Shown here: positions 12,213-24,170 of the stretch, piece by piece | How the letters are laid out: every line of letters begins with the position of its first letter | Numbering within the stretch: the stretch's first letter is position 1 | Source: Manduca sexta | Lineage: Eukaryota > Arthropoda > Insecta > Lepidoptera > Sphingidae | Length of the DNA: 64,000 nucleotides | Direction of reading: 5' to 3' | Assembly: GCF_014839805.1 (NCBI RefSeq) | Contig: NC_051138.1 | Coordinates: forward strand, 5,020,983-5,084,982 | Position numbers and translations under genes: made by a program | Notes under the pieces: model-generated | The model's input: only the letters and a program-made list of their open reading frames with translations | Databases searched by the model: none | Told to the model about the DNA's origin: nothing

Positions 12213-15200
12213 GTCTATCTATTAATTTTATTGTTTTCTATTAGTGTTCATGATTGTAAAAAGGCATTTTGGCAAAGGCCCCTAGATTTTGATCCTTATA
12301 TCAGCAATTGGAATTCAATCCTCATAACGAACAACTAATATGTAAGCAACTTTTTTCAAATAACGTTTGAAAACTTGGTCGTCGGCTGAGCCCGTCAGTA
12401 ATGATACTTTAATGGGTTAAGTCATCGTTCCTTCGGCGCTAGTTAATGGAATTCCCGTCTTGCTAACTTTATTACAATGGGTCAGGAGGTTAAATGGTCG
12501 ATCCTGGTTATGATGAGCCAAAATGGTTCATAGGTGTTCATTTTGTGCTTTATTTAGGACAATTTATTATTATACAGATTACAGATTGTTACTGTGGCTA
12601 TGTTGTAGAAATATTTATTAAGTTATATAAATTGGGCCGCGTGGTCGTATTACTCATTTTGCCATATTTTATAAAAAAAAAGTATTTTTTTTTAAAAACA
12701 TCCAATGTTCAGTTATCACATCGTAAAATATGGGCAGGTACTTATTTCTTTAATAATTAAAAAAAAAGACGTCCAATATTAATAAAAGGTCATAACTGTA
12801 CATTTAATTGTAGTCGTTTATAGCAATAAAGAAAATTGAATATGTTCACCGTACGTAATTCGTTTTCGTAAGGAGAAAATATTTGGAGTCAATTCCACAG
12901 TGAGGCATAAATTGGGCAATACTCTAGCGCTATCAATGATATATTGCCTAGATAGCCATTATTGTGCAAGTTTTTGTAAGGACCTAACCATATATAGCAC
13001 TGAAAGTGAAGTTGTGGTATAGAAGGTAATATAAAAAGTGTTATATTGCCTTGGGTATATGTACTTTAGGTATTCGGTAATACTAAGTATATTTTTAACA
13101 CATTTTCGCTGCGAATCCGAGAGAAATATTTTCAAGTAATACAAAATACGGAGAATTTATTTTTGCGATAGAAATTAGACGAAAATGTACGTTCATTGAA
13201 ATTTTACCGAGCACTTATTTCACAAGTTTCAAGTATTTTTTTTTACAATTTCTATTAAAGAGCTAATGTAGATAATACTTATTTCATTAAGATTTATTTG
13301 GGAACATAGATTGGAGTGTGACTTTTGTATTTTATCAGCTTATACTTTTATTGGCGAGTAGTATTTACTCCGAAGTTGTGGCACATGCCATTACGCTTTA
13401 AAGGACTGCAGTTAAGCGTCGGTTAAAACAATATAGAAGAAATTGCGTAAAGTACTCTTTTTGTATTCTTCTGGCGCTTTACGCTTGTTTATGGATTCCA
13501 ACGGGACTTTACCACATTGGTTTTGTGCGATGTGAACAGTTAAGACTTTGTTACTGTTAATAAACTGTCGCATTTTTCATATACTTACTGGGAGTGGAAA
13601 AGTGTTTCTATCATGGCTAATCCTGGGTATAACATCTAGCAAAGTTTTGATTTTCCTAGCACTCTATAATTATTATAAAACTTAATTTATAGTTGTTACA
13701 AAAATGGAATACTACACTAAACATTGAAATAAATTGAGAAATATCATTCCAAAGTAGTTCACGTTTCGCTAAAATATATCCGCCATAAAATTGCCAATAC
13801 TGACACACAATATGCTATAATACATTATGAATTACATAACCATTTAATATAATGTTTCCTCATGTGCAGACAAAAACTTTCAATGGCCCAATATCTATTT
13901 CGATGATCACTCGTAGTTTTTACGAAAACGCCACTGAATCAGTAAACAGCCCGCAAAGTAAGCGAGAGTTTTGCAGCACGTGGCTCAAATTCGTGACTCC
14001 AGATGTCGTGGCCATCCATTATAATAAAAACATTGTTATACGCCGATTTACTATTGGAGTTCACGAGATATTGGATTCTCCACGTACATTAAACTTGAGA
14101 CGTTCGGAGAATTAGATATTGTTTTAAAAATTGATCATGTTAGTGGATTGTTGTCGGATGCGGTTCCTTCTAATATAACTCAATTTATTGAGGCTATTCT
14201 TAAAACTCGTTCGTGTTGTTGTGACTATGCTTTTGAAATATCTTGCAATTTATATACTATGTTACGTTACTTGAATGGTATTAAAATATTGACGTTAAAA
14301 GCATCATGTTATTTCCCGGTGTCTTAACAACAACTTGTATGTTAAATAACAAAATTCATGATTGCCATAAATTTTGTTCCCCTCAGATCTACGTCCGCTG
14401 AATTTGGAATAATTACTTATATATAATATTTATTCAGTTTCGTTGAATAGATAATTTTAGTTAACGTTAGTACAAAGTGCTTTACAAATATTTACCCTGA
14501 TTTTTCCTATATCATCACACTTATTTATCCAACTCCGTAAACTATGTATTTCGACATCCCCTCACTAATTATTTCATGCTAACGCTCTAAACCAAATAGT
14601 GAGAATTTAATTATAATTTTAAAAACTCTATTTCAAAGCCCTCAGGAATTCATGTAACTCACACAAATAGTTGAAAATGGCTAACAAAGTGTCAGGACAG
14701 CGTGTGCTACTCCGATATTAGTTTCGGTTAGTTTTACTTACCTCATTACAACGTAGGCTTGGATACGCCAAATGAAATTCTAATTTTATTTCGTTACAGT
14801 TGAAAATTCATCAAATGTTTTTTATTTGTTTACGTTCGGGAGTATTTGAGGAATTAAGAATTTGCCTCCAGTTTTGTGAGACAGGTGATTTGGTCTACGC
14901 TAACAGATATTGCCTTTTCGTCTTGAACCCTCGTTTATCTTGTAAAATGGTTACGGAATTTGATAGCAGCCTTGGAAATTAACAATGTTCCGACGTTTAT
15001 GGCATGTTGAGTGATTTATTAGCAAAACAAATAGGTTAGATTCTTGTGAAAATCTATAATTTGATAAAAATAATTTTAAGGAAAAGTTAAACCGCCTTCA
15101 AATCCACTCAAAACCAAAAAATAATTTTACATAACAGGTATATATTGAATACCAATTTTGGAGTCGGTGGCTAATTAAAATTGCTAGTGAAAATGGTATT

Positions 15201-15849
15201 GTTTAGTTCTTTGTGCCTTCTCACAGAGACGAATACATATTAAATTCTACACTATTCCTCTTTTGAGGTATTACTACTCTGAATTTAAGTTATCTTTGTG
15301 TCTTTGATACGTTTGTAGATATATTTAATTGGCTAGATCCAGAGAGAACGTTTAACGTACAAGAACAAAAACCGCCTTTGTTTAGAATATCACAGGCAAA
15401 GCGAACTTTCATATTTTTAATTATTTGTTTTGGTATTACTCTTTTTGTTTTTATTCTGTTTGTGTAACAAATAAACGTATCATTCTCTTCTTTATTACTA
15501 CGTCTACACTACTTCCTGATTTTACAAACAAATATATAAGCGAAACAAATTTGATATTGCTTTATAAATTATCAAGAACTTCAAAGTAAAACCAAAGCGA
15601 GTGAAGTTCGGTATGATTTGTTTGAATTTCCAATTTGTTTCGAATAGCTTCCGGTAATTATAATCCGAAACTGTGCTTGTTTTGTTCTCGTTCGGTTGTA
15701 TACAAAATGATCGAGAAATAAAATACTGAATTAATTGTACCTGTTGTTACTACTTTTAGTATCAAGTATCAGTTTCGTAGAAAAACTGAATTGCATGCAA
15801 AAATGGAATAATGCAAAAATTTGTGAAGATTGGAATTATTATTTTTGAT
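12213..15849. other. Longest repeat-poor stretch, non-coding
   Basis: About 3.6 kb with no repeat matched elsewhere in the window. Frames of 60-88 codons at 12494, 12959, 13852 and 14800 show no domain or signal. A small 8-bp inverted repeat, GCGTAAAG with CTTTACGC, lies at 13445-13484. It could be intronic or intergenic; I see nothing that decides. Confidence 0.4.
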
Positions 15850-15950
15850 TGCTTTAGTAGGCAAACTAGCTGGCGCTCTGCCTGACGGTAAGCAGCATCA
15901 GATCTATGACCTATGAATTGTAGCAGTTCCAGAGGTACAGTCAAGCCGTT
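15850..15950 (+). repeat. Short decayed lepidopteran repeat
   Basis: GCTTTAGTAGGCAAACTAGC and GCCTGACGGTAAGCAGCATC resemble a common lepidopteran interspersed repeat (a phrase I know from memory). No second copy in the window confirms it. Confidence 0.3.
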
Positions 15951-16507
15951 GTCTATCAGAAGAAGAGCACTTTTTTTTAGCCTCGTTTAAAGACGTTTGT
16001 ATGTATGTTTACAAAAAGTAAGAACTCAATTCGTGTGTTTGTACTTTATTATTAACATCCATTATCCTAATTGAAGTGAACGCTTAAATTACTAAATAAA
16101 TTCGGTTCAGATTTGGCACATTGATACATCAAATTCTCTAATAACAAATGCATGTGTTACATGCTAATCTGTATATGCCGCAAAAATTCATAGTTTTTTT
16201 GTTATATAGGGAAAGAACTTTCACAGGAGTAGAGCCACAAGTCCTTATGTCATGGTTAAGATTAATAAACATCGCAATAAGCCCCAACATAATTAGCGCC
16301 GGATGAAGCAAGAAATATTACGGTAATGGCTTTTTAAACCATAACCAATATTAAAATTCAAGATGTCCATCAGTAAAATATTATTCGGCTAGACGCGTAT
16401 TTTTAGATGGCGTAGATTTTATCTCTAGAAGTTATCTATTCGTTTTAATTAACGATTAAAGTTTTAGTAAAATATGTGCAAGTTATTAAAATAGGTACAC
16501 GTCGAAA

Positions 16508-16724
16508 TTACACACACACGGGCATCCATTTTACGCCAAATGTTTTCTGTCCCATTATGTGATAGGGTGCGAGCCTATCTCGATACGGGGCGCTAATTCC
16601 AGACTCCGGGCTGATACTGAGCAGAATAACCAAAACATAACTTCGCCCGACCCAAGATTCGAACTCAGGACCCTACAGCGCTGCCGTACCGCGCATGCAG
16701 TACTATTACGCCACCGAGGCAGTC
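16508..16724 (-). mobile_element. SINE-2, reverse copy
   Basis: Read on the minus strand it begins in the tRNA-like head (GACTGCCTCGGTGGCGTAAT), has a B-box-like GAGTTCGAATCTTGGG, then GATACTGAG / CAGCCCGGAGTCTGGAATT-type body blocks, and ends near CCCGTGTGTGTG. It aligns with the plus-strand copy at 41155-41428. The overlapping 83-codon frame at 16559 is accidental. Confidence 0.75.
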
Positions 16725-17482
16725 AAACATCGAAATTATCCAAAGATTTATTGTATTATGTTATTCCATCTTTTCTTAAGCATGAATATTATTATAATAT
16801 GAACTCATAAACTCTGAACGCAATTTGTTAATAAGAGTTGTAGCGGATTTCACACCATATTATCTACTTGCATTATCCAGCAAGTTACTAAACCAAACAT
16901 AATCCCGCGAGCTAAACTTAGTGTAATAAAACTATACTACATTACTTCAGGAGATTAAAATATAATTGCAAACCATTGTTCCTCATAAAATTAATTACAA
17001 ACGCTTTCTGTATTTAACTTAACATAATGAAACTCTTTTATTTTTTTCTTGTAGAATCCGGACTAGCTATGCAACGTTATTTGCGTGTTTCTTTCAAACA
17101 GTTGCACGTCCACGAATGTATAATATTAATTACTTCGTATTCGTGTCAATGTCAATAACCTAGAGGGTCATCTGTCGATAAGTATTTGTTACACGTGTAA
17201 ATTTATTTTTGAAAATACTAAATATTTCGCATTCGTGTAATTTTTTTTATAAGCACCAAGTATTTCTAATTCACCTTAATAATTCCGTGGAATTTCGAGT
17301 AAAGTTGGATTTAGAAATTTGTAAAATGAGTTGCCTAAAGTTTAAGTAAAGAATCACAGCATAAACTAAAAAGTGCGATTCAGAAAACCGTTAACGAGAA
17401 TCAAAGACGATTATGATACGTGCTGCGCGCGCACTTCGTATGAAAACCAAATTGCACGGAAAATTTATATTACACACACACT

Positions 17483-17674
17483 CAACCGGTGCACCCACTT
17501 TCTATCGTATATATTCCATCCCATGACGTAATAAGTGATGAGCCTGTGGCCATTTCGGGCTCAAATTCGTGCTAATACTGAGTAAAAAAACTCAACATCA
17601 CTTTGACCGACCCGGGGATCGAACCCAATGCAGCTCTGCAGCCGTACCACAGTACAACTACGGCACCGAGCAGT
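17483..17674 (-). mobile_element. SINE-2, reverse copy, diverged
   Basis: The minus strand reads GACTGCTCGGTGCCGTAGTT, then GGGTTCGATCCCCGGGTCGG, with a good pol III B box. It then has TCAAAGTGATGTTGAG and the family body, down to GGGTGCACCGG and a GT-rich end. It aligns with 41155-41428 but with more changes in the body. Confidence 0.75.
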
Positions 17675-18486
17675 CGATAAAATAATAAAAAGATCTAAAA
17701 CGCAACAACCATAGTTGAAACTATTTCTTTAAGAAAAAAACGACTTAATGCAAACTTAAACTTAGACGGTGAGGAAAGTACTCTTACATCTCAAACTTTA
17801 TATTACAACTTAACCACCCGACCTGTACAAAAGGTTGAAACTTATCCAATAAGAGCCTACAGTTTGCAACCTTCCTTATACTTTCCTCGTTTTACTTAAG
17901 AAACGACCAGAGAATCGGCTAACGGTTAGCTATCGCATTATATTTGGCAACGAACTTTGCTTTCATATCTCTCAATCGAAAGATTTTAAATTAGCCACAT
18001 ATTTGATTTGCGCTCGAATTCTGATATTCGTGCATTACTTTAGAACTACTTGGGATAGCGAAACAAATTCCTGCTGTTTTTATGGGTTCTATACCAAAAA
18101 AAACTATTTACTATTAGTTCGGACATGTCATATACTTTATTTACTGAAATAAATATCAAATCACTGGATAGTTTACGAAATATAATTGACAAAGCTATAT
18201 TTGTTTGAACTGGAACGACTATTGGGAATAAAACCGCAAAGCCACTTGCAACGTCACATCGGTCTACGACGCTTTTGCGTAGCCCGCCTACGAAACAATT
18301 CGTAGTTCGTAGTACTAGACATATTGCTCCATAATAATATTGGATATTTTGTAATCTTAGGCAGTGACTACACGATTGATTTTATAAGACGCTGACTTGA
18401 ACCGCATAAGCCTATCGCTAACTGGTGGGTCATAAAACGCCTGTGGGTAATATGTTATGTGTTCTCCTTGGGTTTTTTTAATACAA
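17675..18486. other. Non-coding, nothing recognised
   Basis: AT-rich spacer without coding or repeat signal between a SINE-2 and a family B copy. Confidence 0.45.
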
Positions 18487-18728
18487 GCACGGCAAAATGA
18501 CCCCTCTACATCTGATAATAAGAGGGGTGGGGTTTATTAGAATGTCGACTGACGAGAGATGATTATCCCTCGATGGTTGACACAATTATACCGACCGGTT
18601 GAAACCGGATATACACAAGCTGATCATGGAACGCGACACACTTATCTGGACCACTATGGCGGGTTTTAACACCTTGTGTATAGAAGTCGCTATCCAGCCG
18701 GATATAAAATGTATCCTACCACCAGCTA
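18487..18728 (+). repeat. Family B dispersed repeat
   Basis: Matches copies at 21287, 29071, 43064, 45420 and 49384. Key blocks are AGAATGTCGACTGACGAGAG, GTTGAAACCGGATATACACA, CACTATGGCGGGTTTTAA and ATCCTACCACCAGC at the 3' end. It has no coding capacity and no terminal inverted repeat that I can see. The constant 3' end and variable start suggest a retroposon, but that is inference. Confidence 0.75.
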
Positions 18729-18780
18729 CATGTATGTATTAACATAAAGTATTATAATCTACTAATACTATGTGTGAATG

Positions 18781-19106
18781 CGGCGATAGCCTAGTTGGTT
18801 GTGGAACGAACTGCCAAGACGAATGTCCGCAGGTTCAAATCCCAAGGGCACACACCTCTGATTTTTCTAAAAAAATATGTGTGTATTCTTTGTGAATTAT
18901 CGCTTGCTTTAACGGTGAAGGAAAACATCGTGAGGAAACCTGCACATCTGAGAAATTCTCTATAGGAATTTTGAGGGTGTGTGAAGTCTACCAATCGTGC
19001 CAGCGTGGTGGACTAAGGCCTAATCCCCCTCAGCAGTAGAGGCGGCCCGTGCCCAACAGTGAGACAGTATATAATACAGGGCTGATATTATTATTTATGA
19101 TATTAT
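18781..19106 (+). mobile_element. SINE-A, full-length, best-preserved copy
   Basis: Has an intact pol III promoter: A box TAGCCTAGTTGG and B box GGTTCAAATCC about 40 bp apart, then the standard body and an ATTATT tail. The flanking 12-mers TATGTGTGAATG (18769-18780) and TATGGGTGAATG (19107-19118) are a target duplication with one mismatch. It lies 50 bp downstream of a family B copy. The 67-codon minus-strand frame at 18791 is accidental. Confidence 0.9.
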
Positions 19107-19118
19107 TATGGGTGAATG

Positions 19119-20049
19119 TCCTGAAATTAATTAATTAAATTTATTAACATGTGAGCAAGTTAGAATCTATTGTTATTATCCAGAAGATTATTTTTTACAG
19201 AAACGTTCAAGTGTGAAATTACTTGTGCCCTAAAGAAATCTAAAGTATGAATATCATGCAAAGTATGGTGACAAAAATATATTTAATAATATACTTTCTA
19301 TAATAATGTTTGTTTTTTGTTATTTTGGTTTCTGGTTGCTTACAATTAGAAGCATTTTTGTGGTAATTCCTTGAAGTTTTTAATGATTTTCGCAAACAAA
19401 TAAGAAAATCTCCTCCTTTTCCACAACATATCCCGTGATAAAAAGAAAATAATAATTAAACCCGTGGCTCCCGGGATTTAATTATTTTATTTACATTCAC
19501 GATTTCCTGTTCCGTTAAATTAATTTTGTTACGATCTCTTAGCGACCAACTACATTCTCATTTCCTTTAAATTCAATTAATTTATTTAGTTGAAATTTTC
19601 CAATCTACGAAGACCACGAGATCGTTTGCAATAGAGAATAGTTACTGCATTTAACTCAAAACAAATCATCTAATATTTACAAAAATATGTAAAACTTTTA
19701 AGCTTTTATTCGGGGTCTCTATTTTCCGAGTTGAAAACTCCCACAGGAATTATACATTTTCCGGGATAAAAGCCCACGTCACTCTCCGGCCTACGCGAAA
19801 AATGACGCCAATCCTTTCCCACGCCGTTGCTGCTGTGTAAAACCAAAAACAAACACATTTGCTTGCAAACGTAGTGAAGAAGTATCTTAGTAAGCCTGCA
19901 TTTTCGAATGGCATGAGATAGCTGTCTGTTACCATTCGATACTTTATCTGGACGGTATCGCGCTTACCATGAGTTATCGTGCCAGAATAAAAAAAAAACT
20001 TTCTTTATTACTTATAACCTAATTGATAATCTAGTCCTTTATCATATCA
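19119..20049. other. Non-coding; one imperfect inverted repeat
   Basis: AT-rich. At 19451-19486, AATAATTAAACCCG faces CGGGATTTAATTATT, a 14-15 bp inverted repeat with one extra base around a 7-base loop. A 61-codon minus frame at 19750 is unsupported. Confidence 0.4.
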
Positions 20050-20128
20050 CTGGACGAAAAATCGTGGGAAAATTGGGTGCCTTGGTTGCAACTCTGCCGA
20101 CTCTATATTGTAAATAGGCGTGATGTGT
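20050..20128 (+). mobile_element. SINE-2, 3' fragment
   Basis: The order GGACG, GCGAAAA-like, TTGGGTGCCTTGGTTGC, ATAGGCGTGATGTGTGA parallels the last third of the SINE-2 copy at 41330-41410. Confidence 0.5.
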
Positions 20129-20632
20129 GAGAGCAGGGAAAATTATAATTAACAATATCACTATAAGAGAAATCTAGTCTTAATGTAATTTAGTGCTTAA
20201 GTATTGTTAATTTCTTTTCTTTCTTTCTTAATAATGATTGTGTTTTGTATTATGCCTTTTGTTAAATAATAAAAAAAAACAAGAAAAGAGGAACAGGCCG
20301 CCCGTCGTCAATCTGGTTGTCTTATATAAAAAGAGACCTGGAAAGCCCAAGTATCAGATGTGACGACCCCATATATGGGAACATTTAGACAAAGAAAAAA
20401 TACAATACAAACTTTTGATAGTATACAGCTCAGTATTTAAGTAAACAGAAGTCGATTTAAAACAAAACCAATTATAATAATAAACTTAAGTTTTTCGTTG
20501 AATGCGTCAATCTCTGGCATTAATTCTTTGATTCTGATAATCCTTCCATAATAGAAAGCCACGTGTCCCTGAGTATTGTAGGATTCTTATCCCGTAAATG
20601 GATTGATCCGCAGAGATCCGTAAACAAAGACT

Positions 20633-20720
20633 TAATATTCACAATGTTTTCTTTATTCATTTATATTCGTTATAATTATATAACGAATATAAATGAATAA
20701 AGAAAACATTGTGAATATTA
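20633..20720. repeat. Perfect 42-bp inverted repeat with a 4-base loop
   Basis: Arms 20633-20674 and 20679-20720 pair at all 42 positions; the loop is ATTA. The arm contains CACAATGTTTTCTTTATTCA. It encodes nothing. The absence of any mismatch in AT-rich neutral DNA implies a recent origin, by template switching or fold-back insertion, or an assembly artefact. No clear flanking duplication was found. Confidence 0.9.
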
Positions 20721-21286
20721 TTTAATGAATATCATTTTCATTAAGAATTAAATTCCAAAATTTGTACTGAATTAAAACTTTTCGATATCCAATATTTTTT
20801 ATCGTTAAGCAAAAAGCGAGGAACTCCTAAGAGTAATTTATCAAGACAACTTTCAAGAGTTACCTAGGATCTCTTGAGTAACATTTAACTTTAATTCCCC
20901 AGTTGGTTCCAATACTTATCAACCTTGATCTTTCCTTAAGTTGTGAATTTCTACCGTTTGACCAATAATAATATTTATCGAGTTTTCTTAATTACCTACT
21001 ACTAATTCTTATTTAATTCTTACTGTGTCACAAAAATCTTAATAGATACTGTAAAACACAGAAGTACAGTAAGCCTTCTAATAAAAAACATTATAACTTA
21101 TAAAATAAAAATGGCAATGCAAGTTATCGACTTCTTATAATGTTTCAGGTCCAGTAAATACACATTTGGTTATTTTACTGCTGTTTTAGCGACTGTAGCG
21201 CTATCATACGGTGAGCAATATCCTCATCTCAGCAATGAGTTGCAAACAAAAACTAATAATTTTATAAACAGAGTTTTTTTTAAGTG
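20721..21286. other. Non-coding, nothing recognised
   Basis: AT-rich spacer between the perfect hairpin and a family B copy. Confidence 0.45.
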
Positions 21287-21516
21287 CACAGCAATGTGAC
21301 TCTACATCGTCTGAAGGAAAGCGGAGCGGACTCCAAATAGAATATTGACTGACGAGACGATTATCTCTCGCTACTCGCCAAAATTATGTCGGCGTCTACA
21401 AGATATATACAGGCTGATCCAAGAACGCGGCATACTTACGTTGGCCACTGCAGCCGCTTTTAAATATTGTGTACGGTGGTCGCAATCCGGGCAGATATGA
21501 GTACTCTACCACCAGC
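21287..21516 (+). repeat. Family B dispersed repeat, diverged
   Basis: Contains AATATTGACTGACGAGACGA, ATACAGGCTGATCCAAGAACG, GTACGGTGGTCGCAATCCGGG and ends CTCTACCACCAGCG, in the family B order. Confidence 0.7.
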
Positions 21517-22012
21517 GCAACAATAAAATCAAAATTGACTGTTATTCCATCATATCATACGAACCCATACGACGTTACTCGCAAGTTTGTTAACTAAACG
21601 ACGAACGTAAAATTAGAATCATATGCGCTGAAATAACATTGAAGTGCTAATGGCGGAATGCTAATAAAGCGAGGATGTTGCATAATTATTCATGAAATTT
21701 TGATGCTACGTTCATTATTTTTCTTTAGTTTTGCGCCAGCTCATAAACAGTGGTAACGCCATCTACAACTTAAAGTTATACTGCAAACACTACACTGCGC
21801 CGTCACCCTTAAATAAGAGATTTACGGCTCAAACTGGCCAGAAATACCACTGCCTACATTTTTCAACACAATGCACACTGCTGCTTGGCGATAGACATTA
21901 CGGGACTGTCTGACACACGAAAAATCTACCTATTTAAATATCAAATGTAAAAATACATGGAAGATTGCCAAATAGTTGCTGAGAAATTGGTACATGGTGA
22001 TCTGTATCGATT

Positions 22013-22095
22013 GTGCATGACGTCACGGGCGCCGGGACGTCGCGACAGCACGTCGCCGACGCACCCGCCAACCCGGGGATGGTCCTGCGACCTCG
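22013..22095. other. CpG-rich palindrome box 1
   Basis: In AT-rich DNA this patch holds three palindromes in order: TGACGTCA (22018), GGCGCC (22028) and GTCGCGAC (22039), then GTCGCC (22052). The same motifs at the same spacing occur at 23669-23708. TGACGTCA is a CRE-type bZIP site, but no promoter or gene is visible beside it. Regulatory function or an old shared repeat are both possible. Confidence 0.5.
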
Positions 22096-23276
22096 ATCCC
22101 CTAAGCTTTATAACTTCATGTTTTCTTCATTTGACTTGCTATGATAGATTTTATGGGAACATTTTATTTAATGACTTTAGACTCTGAAAATATTTCCCAT
22201 TTTTGTAATAGATAAAATACTTTATGATTGCATAGAATATGTTACATTATTCCACTTTGGTATGAATACAAATAGCTCTAACTCGCCTAATAAGGAAACT
22301 CAAGGCAACAATTGAGTTGATTACAGCACTCGCAAGTCGTATACCTACTTATGTGTATTTTTATACTTAATGAGTATGTTGATCGTCCAATAGTATGTGG
22401 TCTTTGACGCCCACATCTGAGAAATCTTGCGTGGGTTGCTGGTTGAAAAAATCTTCTGGGAATTATTTTTAGGCCTCCGTCAATCTTACTTAAATATCTC
22501 AAATACAACAAAGCTGTGATTAAATATAGTTAAGTTATTTATACTTGAGGGTTATTATATATCATTGGTTGAGGCAGTGTTGTTCTGGATAGATCCGACT
22601 GTTTGTAGATATCAATATTGTTTGTAACCCAAGACACTAACTTAACTAGGATGTGGTTAATATAAAATCCATAGATGATTAATGACGCATTGTCTCAGTA
22701 ATTTTTGGTTATTTTCAGTGACCTTAGATTGATAATATAAAAAATTTATTCGACCCCACAAGTAGGTATAATTTCCATACGTGATTTAGAATATTACTAA
22801 TTTGTGTTTGTTTTTGTTAACGTTTCGAAGTGGTTCCATAATCCAATTCTGTAATAATCAATAATATATTAATAGCTTTAAAAAAGAAAGAATCTTTATG
22901 CTCTTTGTAAAGATTATTCTATGTCTACTTAAAAACGTAACGAAAACAGCTGAACCTGAAGTTGTTTTACAAAGTTGACTTTAGAGAGATGAAGTTTAAG
23001 TTAAAATCAGGATTATAAATCTTAGCTTCAACGTTGACTCAAAAACTCTGAAGTTTCATACTTAAATTGGGTTATCGCCTTGAGAAATTAATGAGTCGTT
23101 ATATAATAAATTGAATGATATTATGTGCAGCTGAATTTTTTGGAGGTTACTTTTAAAAAGTGAATCTACGTCGAATTACTTTAATTCTGCAGCAGTAGAC
23201 ATAGGGATCTATCTGGCCAATAACTTTACAAACACCTATTTGCGTTAAAATTAACACTAACTAAAATTTCTGTTAG
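22096..23276. other. Non-coding, nothing recognised
   Basis: AT-rich spacer. A 74-codon minus-strand frame at 22287-22511 has no recognisable features. Confidence 0.4.
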
Positions 23277-23480
23277 TGAATTATCACTTGCTTTAACTGT
23301 GAAGAAAAACATCGTGAGGAAACCTGCATACCTGAGAAGTTCTATAGGAATTTTGAGTGTGTGTGAAGTCTACCAATCTGCACTAGACGAGCGTGGTGGA
23401 CTAAGGCCTAATCCGCTCTCAGTAGTAGAGGAGGCCCGAGCCCAACAGTGGGACAGTATAATAGAGAGCTGATATTATTG
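23277..23480 (+). mobile_element. SINE-A, 5'-truncated
   Basis: Begins in the body (TGAATTATCACTTGCTTTAA) and continues to the ATTATT end, so both pol III boxes are missing. The truncation is of the type left by incomplete reverse transcription. Confidence 0.8.
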
Positions 23481-23668
23481 TACTTCTCAAAATTTCTGTT
23501 TAAACAATGATAATTATGACGTGACATTACACGACCAGCATTACGCATGTGTCAAAGGTAAGTACAATATAACATAACCTTGACAGATTTCACATGAATC
23601 TTATCTTCCTCTGAAGGCCTTGAAAGAACTGTTTTCCTATTCCACTGACCTAGAATGGACTTTCGCTG

Positions 23669-23708
23669 TGACGTCACAGGCGCCGCTTTGTCGCGACGAC
23701 CTGTCGCC
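23669..23708. other. CpG-rich palindrome box 2
   Basis: TGACGTCAC, GGCGCCG, GTCGCGAC and GTCGCC occur with offsets identical to those at 22018-22057 (second palindromic block +21, last block +34). About 30 of 40 positions agree between the boxes. Confidence 0.5.
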
Positions 23709-23849
23709 TCAAATGCTTAAAAACTATTGACAACTCCTACGTCTTACGTAAAGGACAGCCAGTTGTGCTAAATTCAAGGGTAACTTGTCACCAATATATA
23801 ATAAAAATGTGAACATCTTTTATCTATAATTTTATTCCAGGTTCTGTTA

Positions 23850-24170
23850 TAAGATAGTGTTATCGAAGTAAGCCCGGTTTCTAATGAGGCCCTCTTTTCA
23901 GAATGATTTCTTATGTTTACGCGAATATTAGACATTAAAATAAAACTATTTTAAATCCGTAAAAACGTTTTATTTTAATACCCACTGTACATGTTTTTAT
24001 TAGGCGCAAACACGTACTAGGAGTATTATATTATTACTTTTATAATAAGTATGTAGTGATATATTGCAATTTAGTTAAAGGATTTTCTTTATATTGACAT
24101 GAAACGATTTTAAAAATATTTCAAAATTAGGTGGGCCTTAAAGGGTTCCGTTATCTATTAATATGCATCA
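23850..24170 (+). repeat. Family J repeat with a family F fragment inside
   Basis: The ends match 5712-6510 and 48650-48900: a TATCGAAGTAAGCCCGGTTT start and an AAAATTAGGTGGGCCTTAAA end. The middle holds ATGATTTCTTATGTTTACGC plus GAATATTAGACATTAA, which is family F as at 36723-36765. Family F is therefore probably nested in J, though it could be part of a longer common unit. Confidence 0.55.

Noticed and set aside
12494..12760. 88-codon frame in the repeat-poor stretch
   Set aside because: Runs of lysine and phenylalanine come from A and T tracts; no recognisable motif.
18781..18845. tRNA gene at SINE-A heads
   Set aside because: A tRNA-like promoter only; the same head with the same 250-bp body recurs at least four times.
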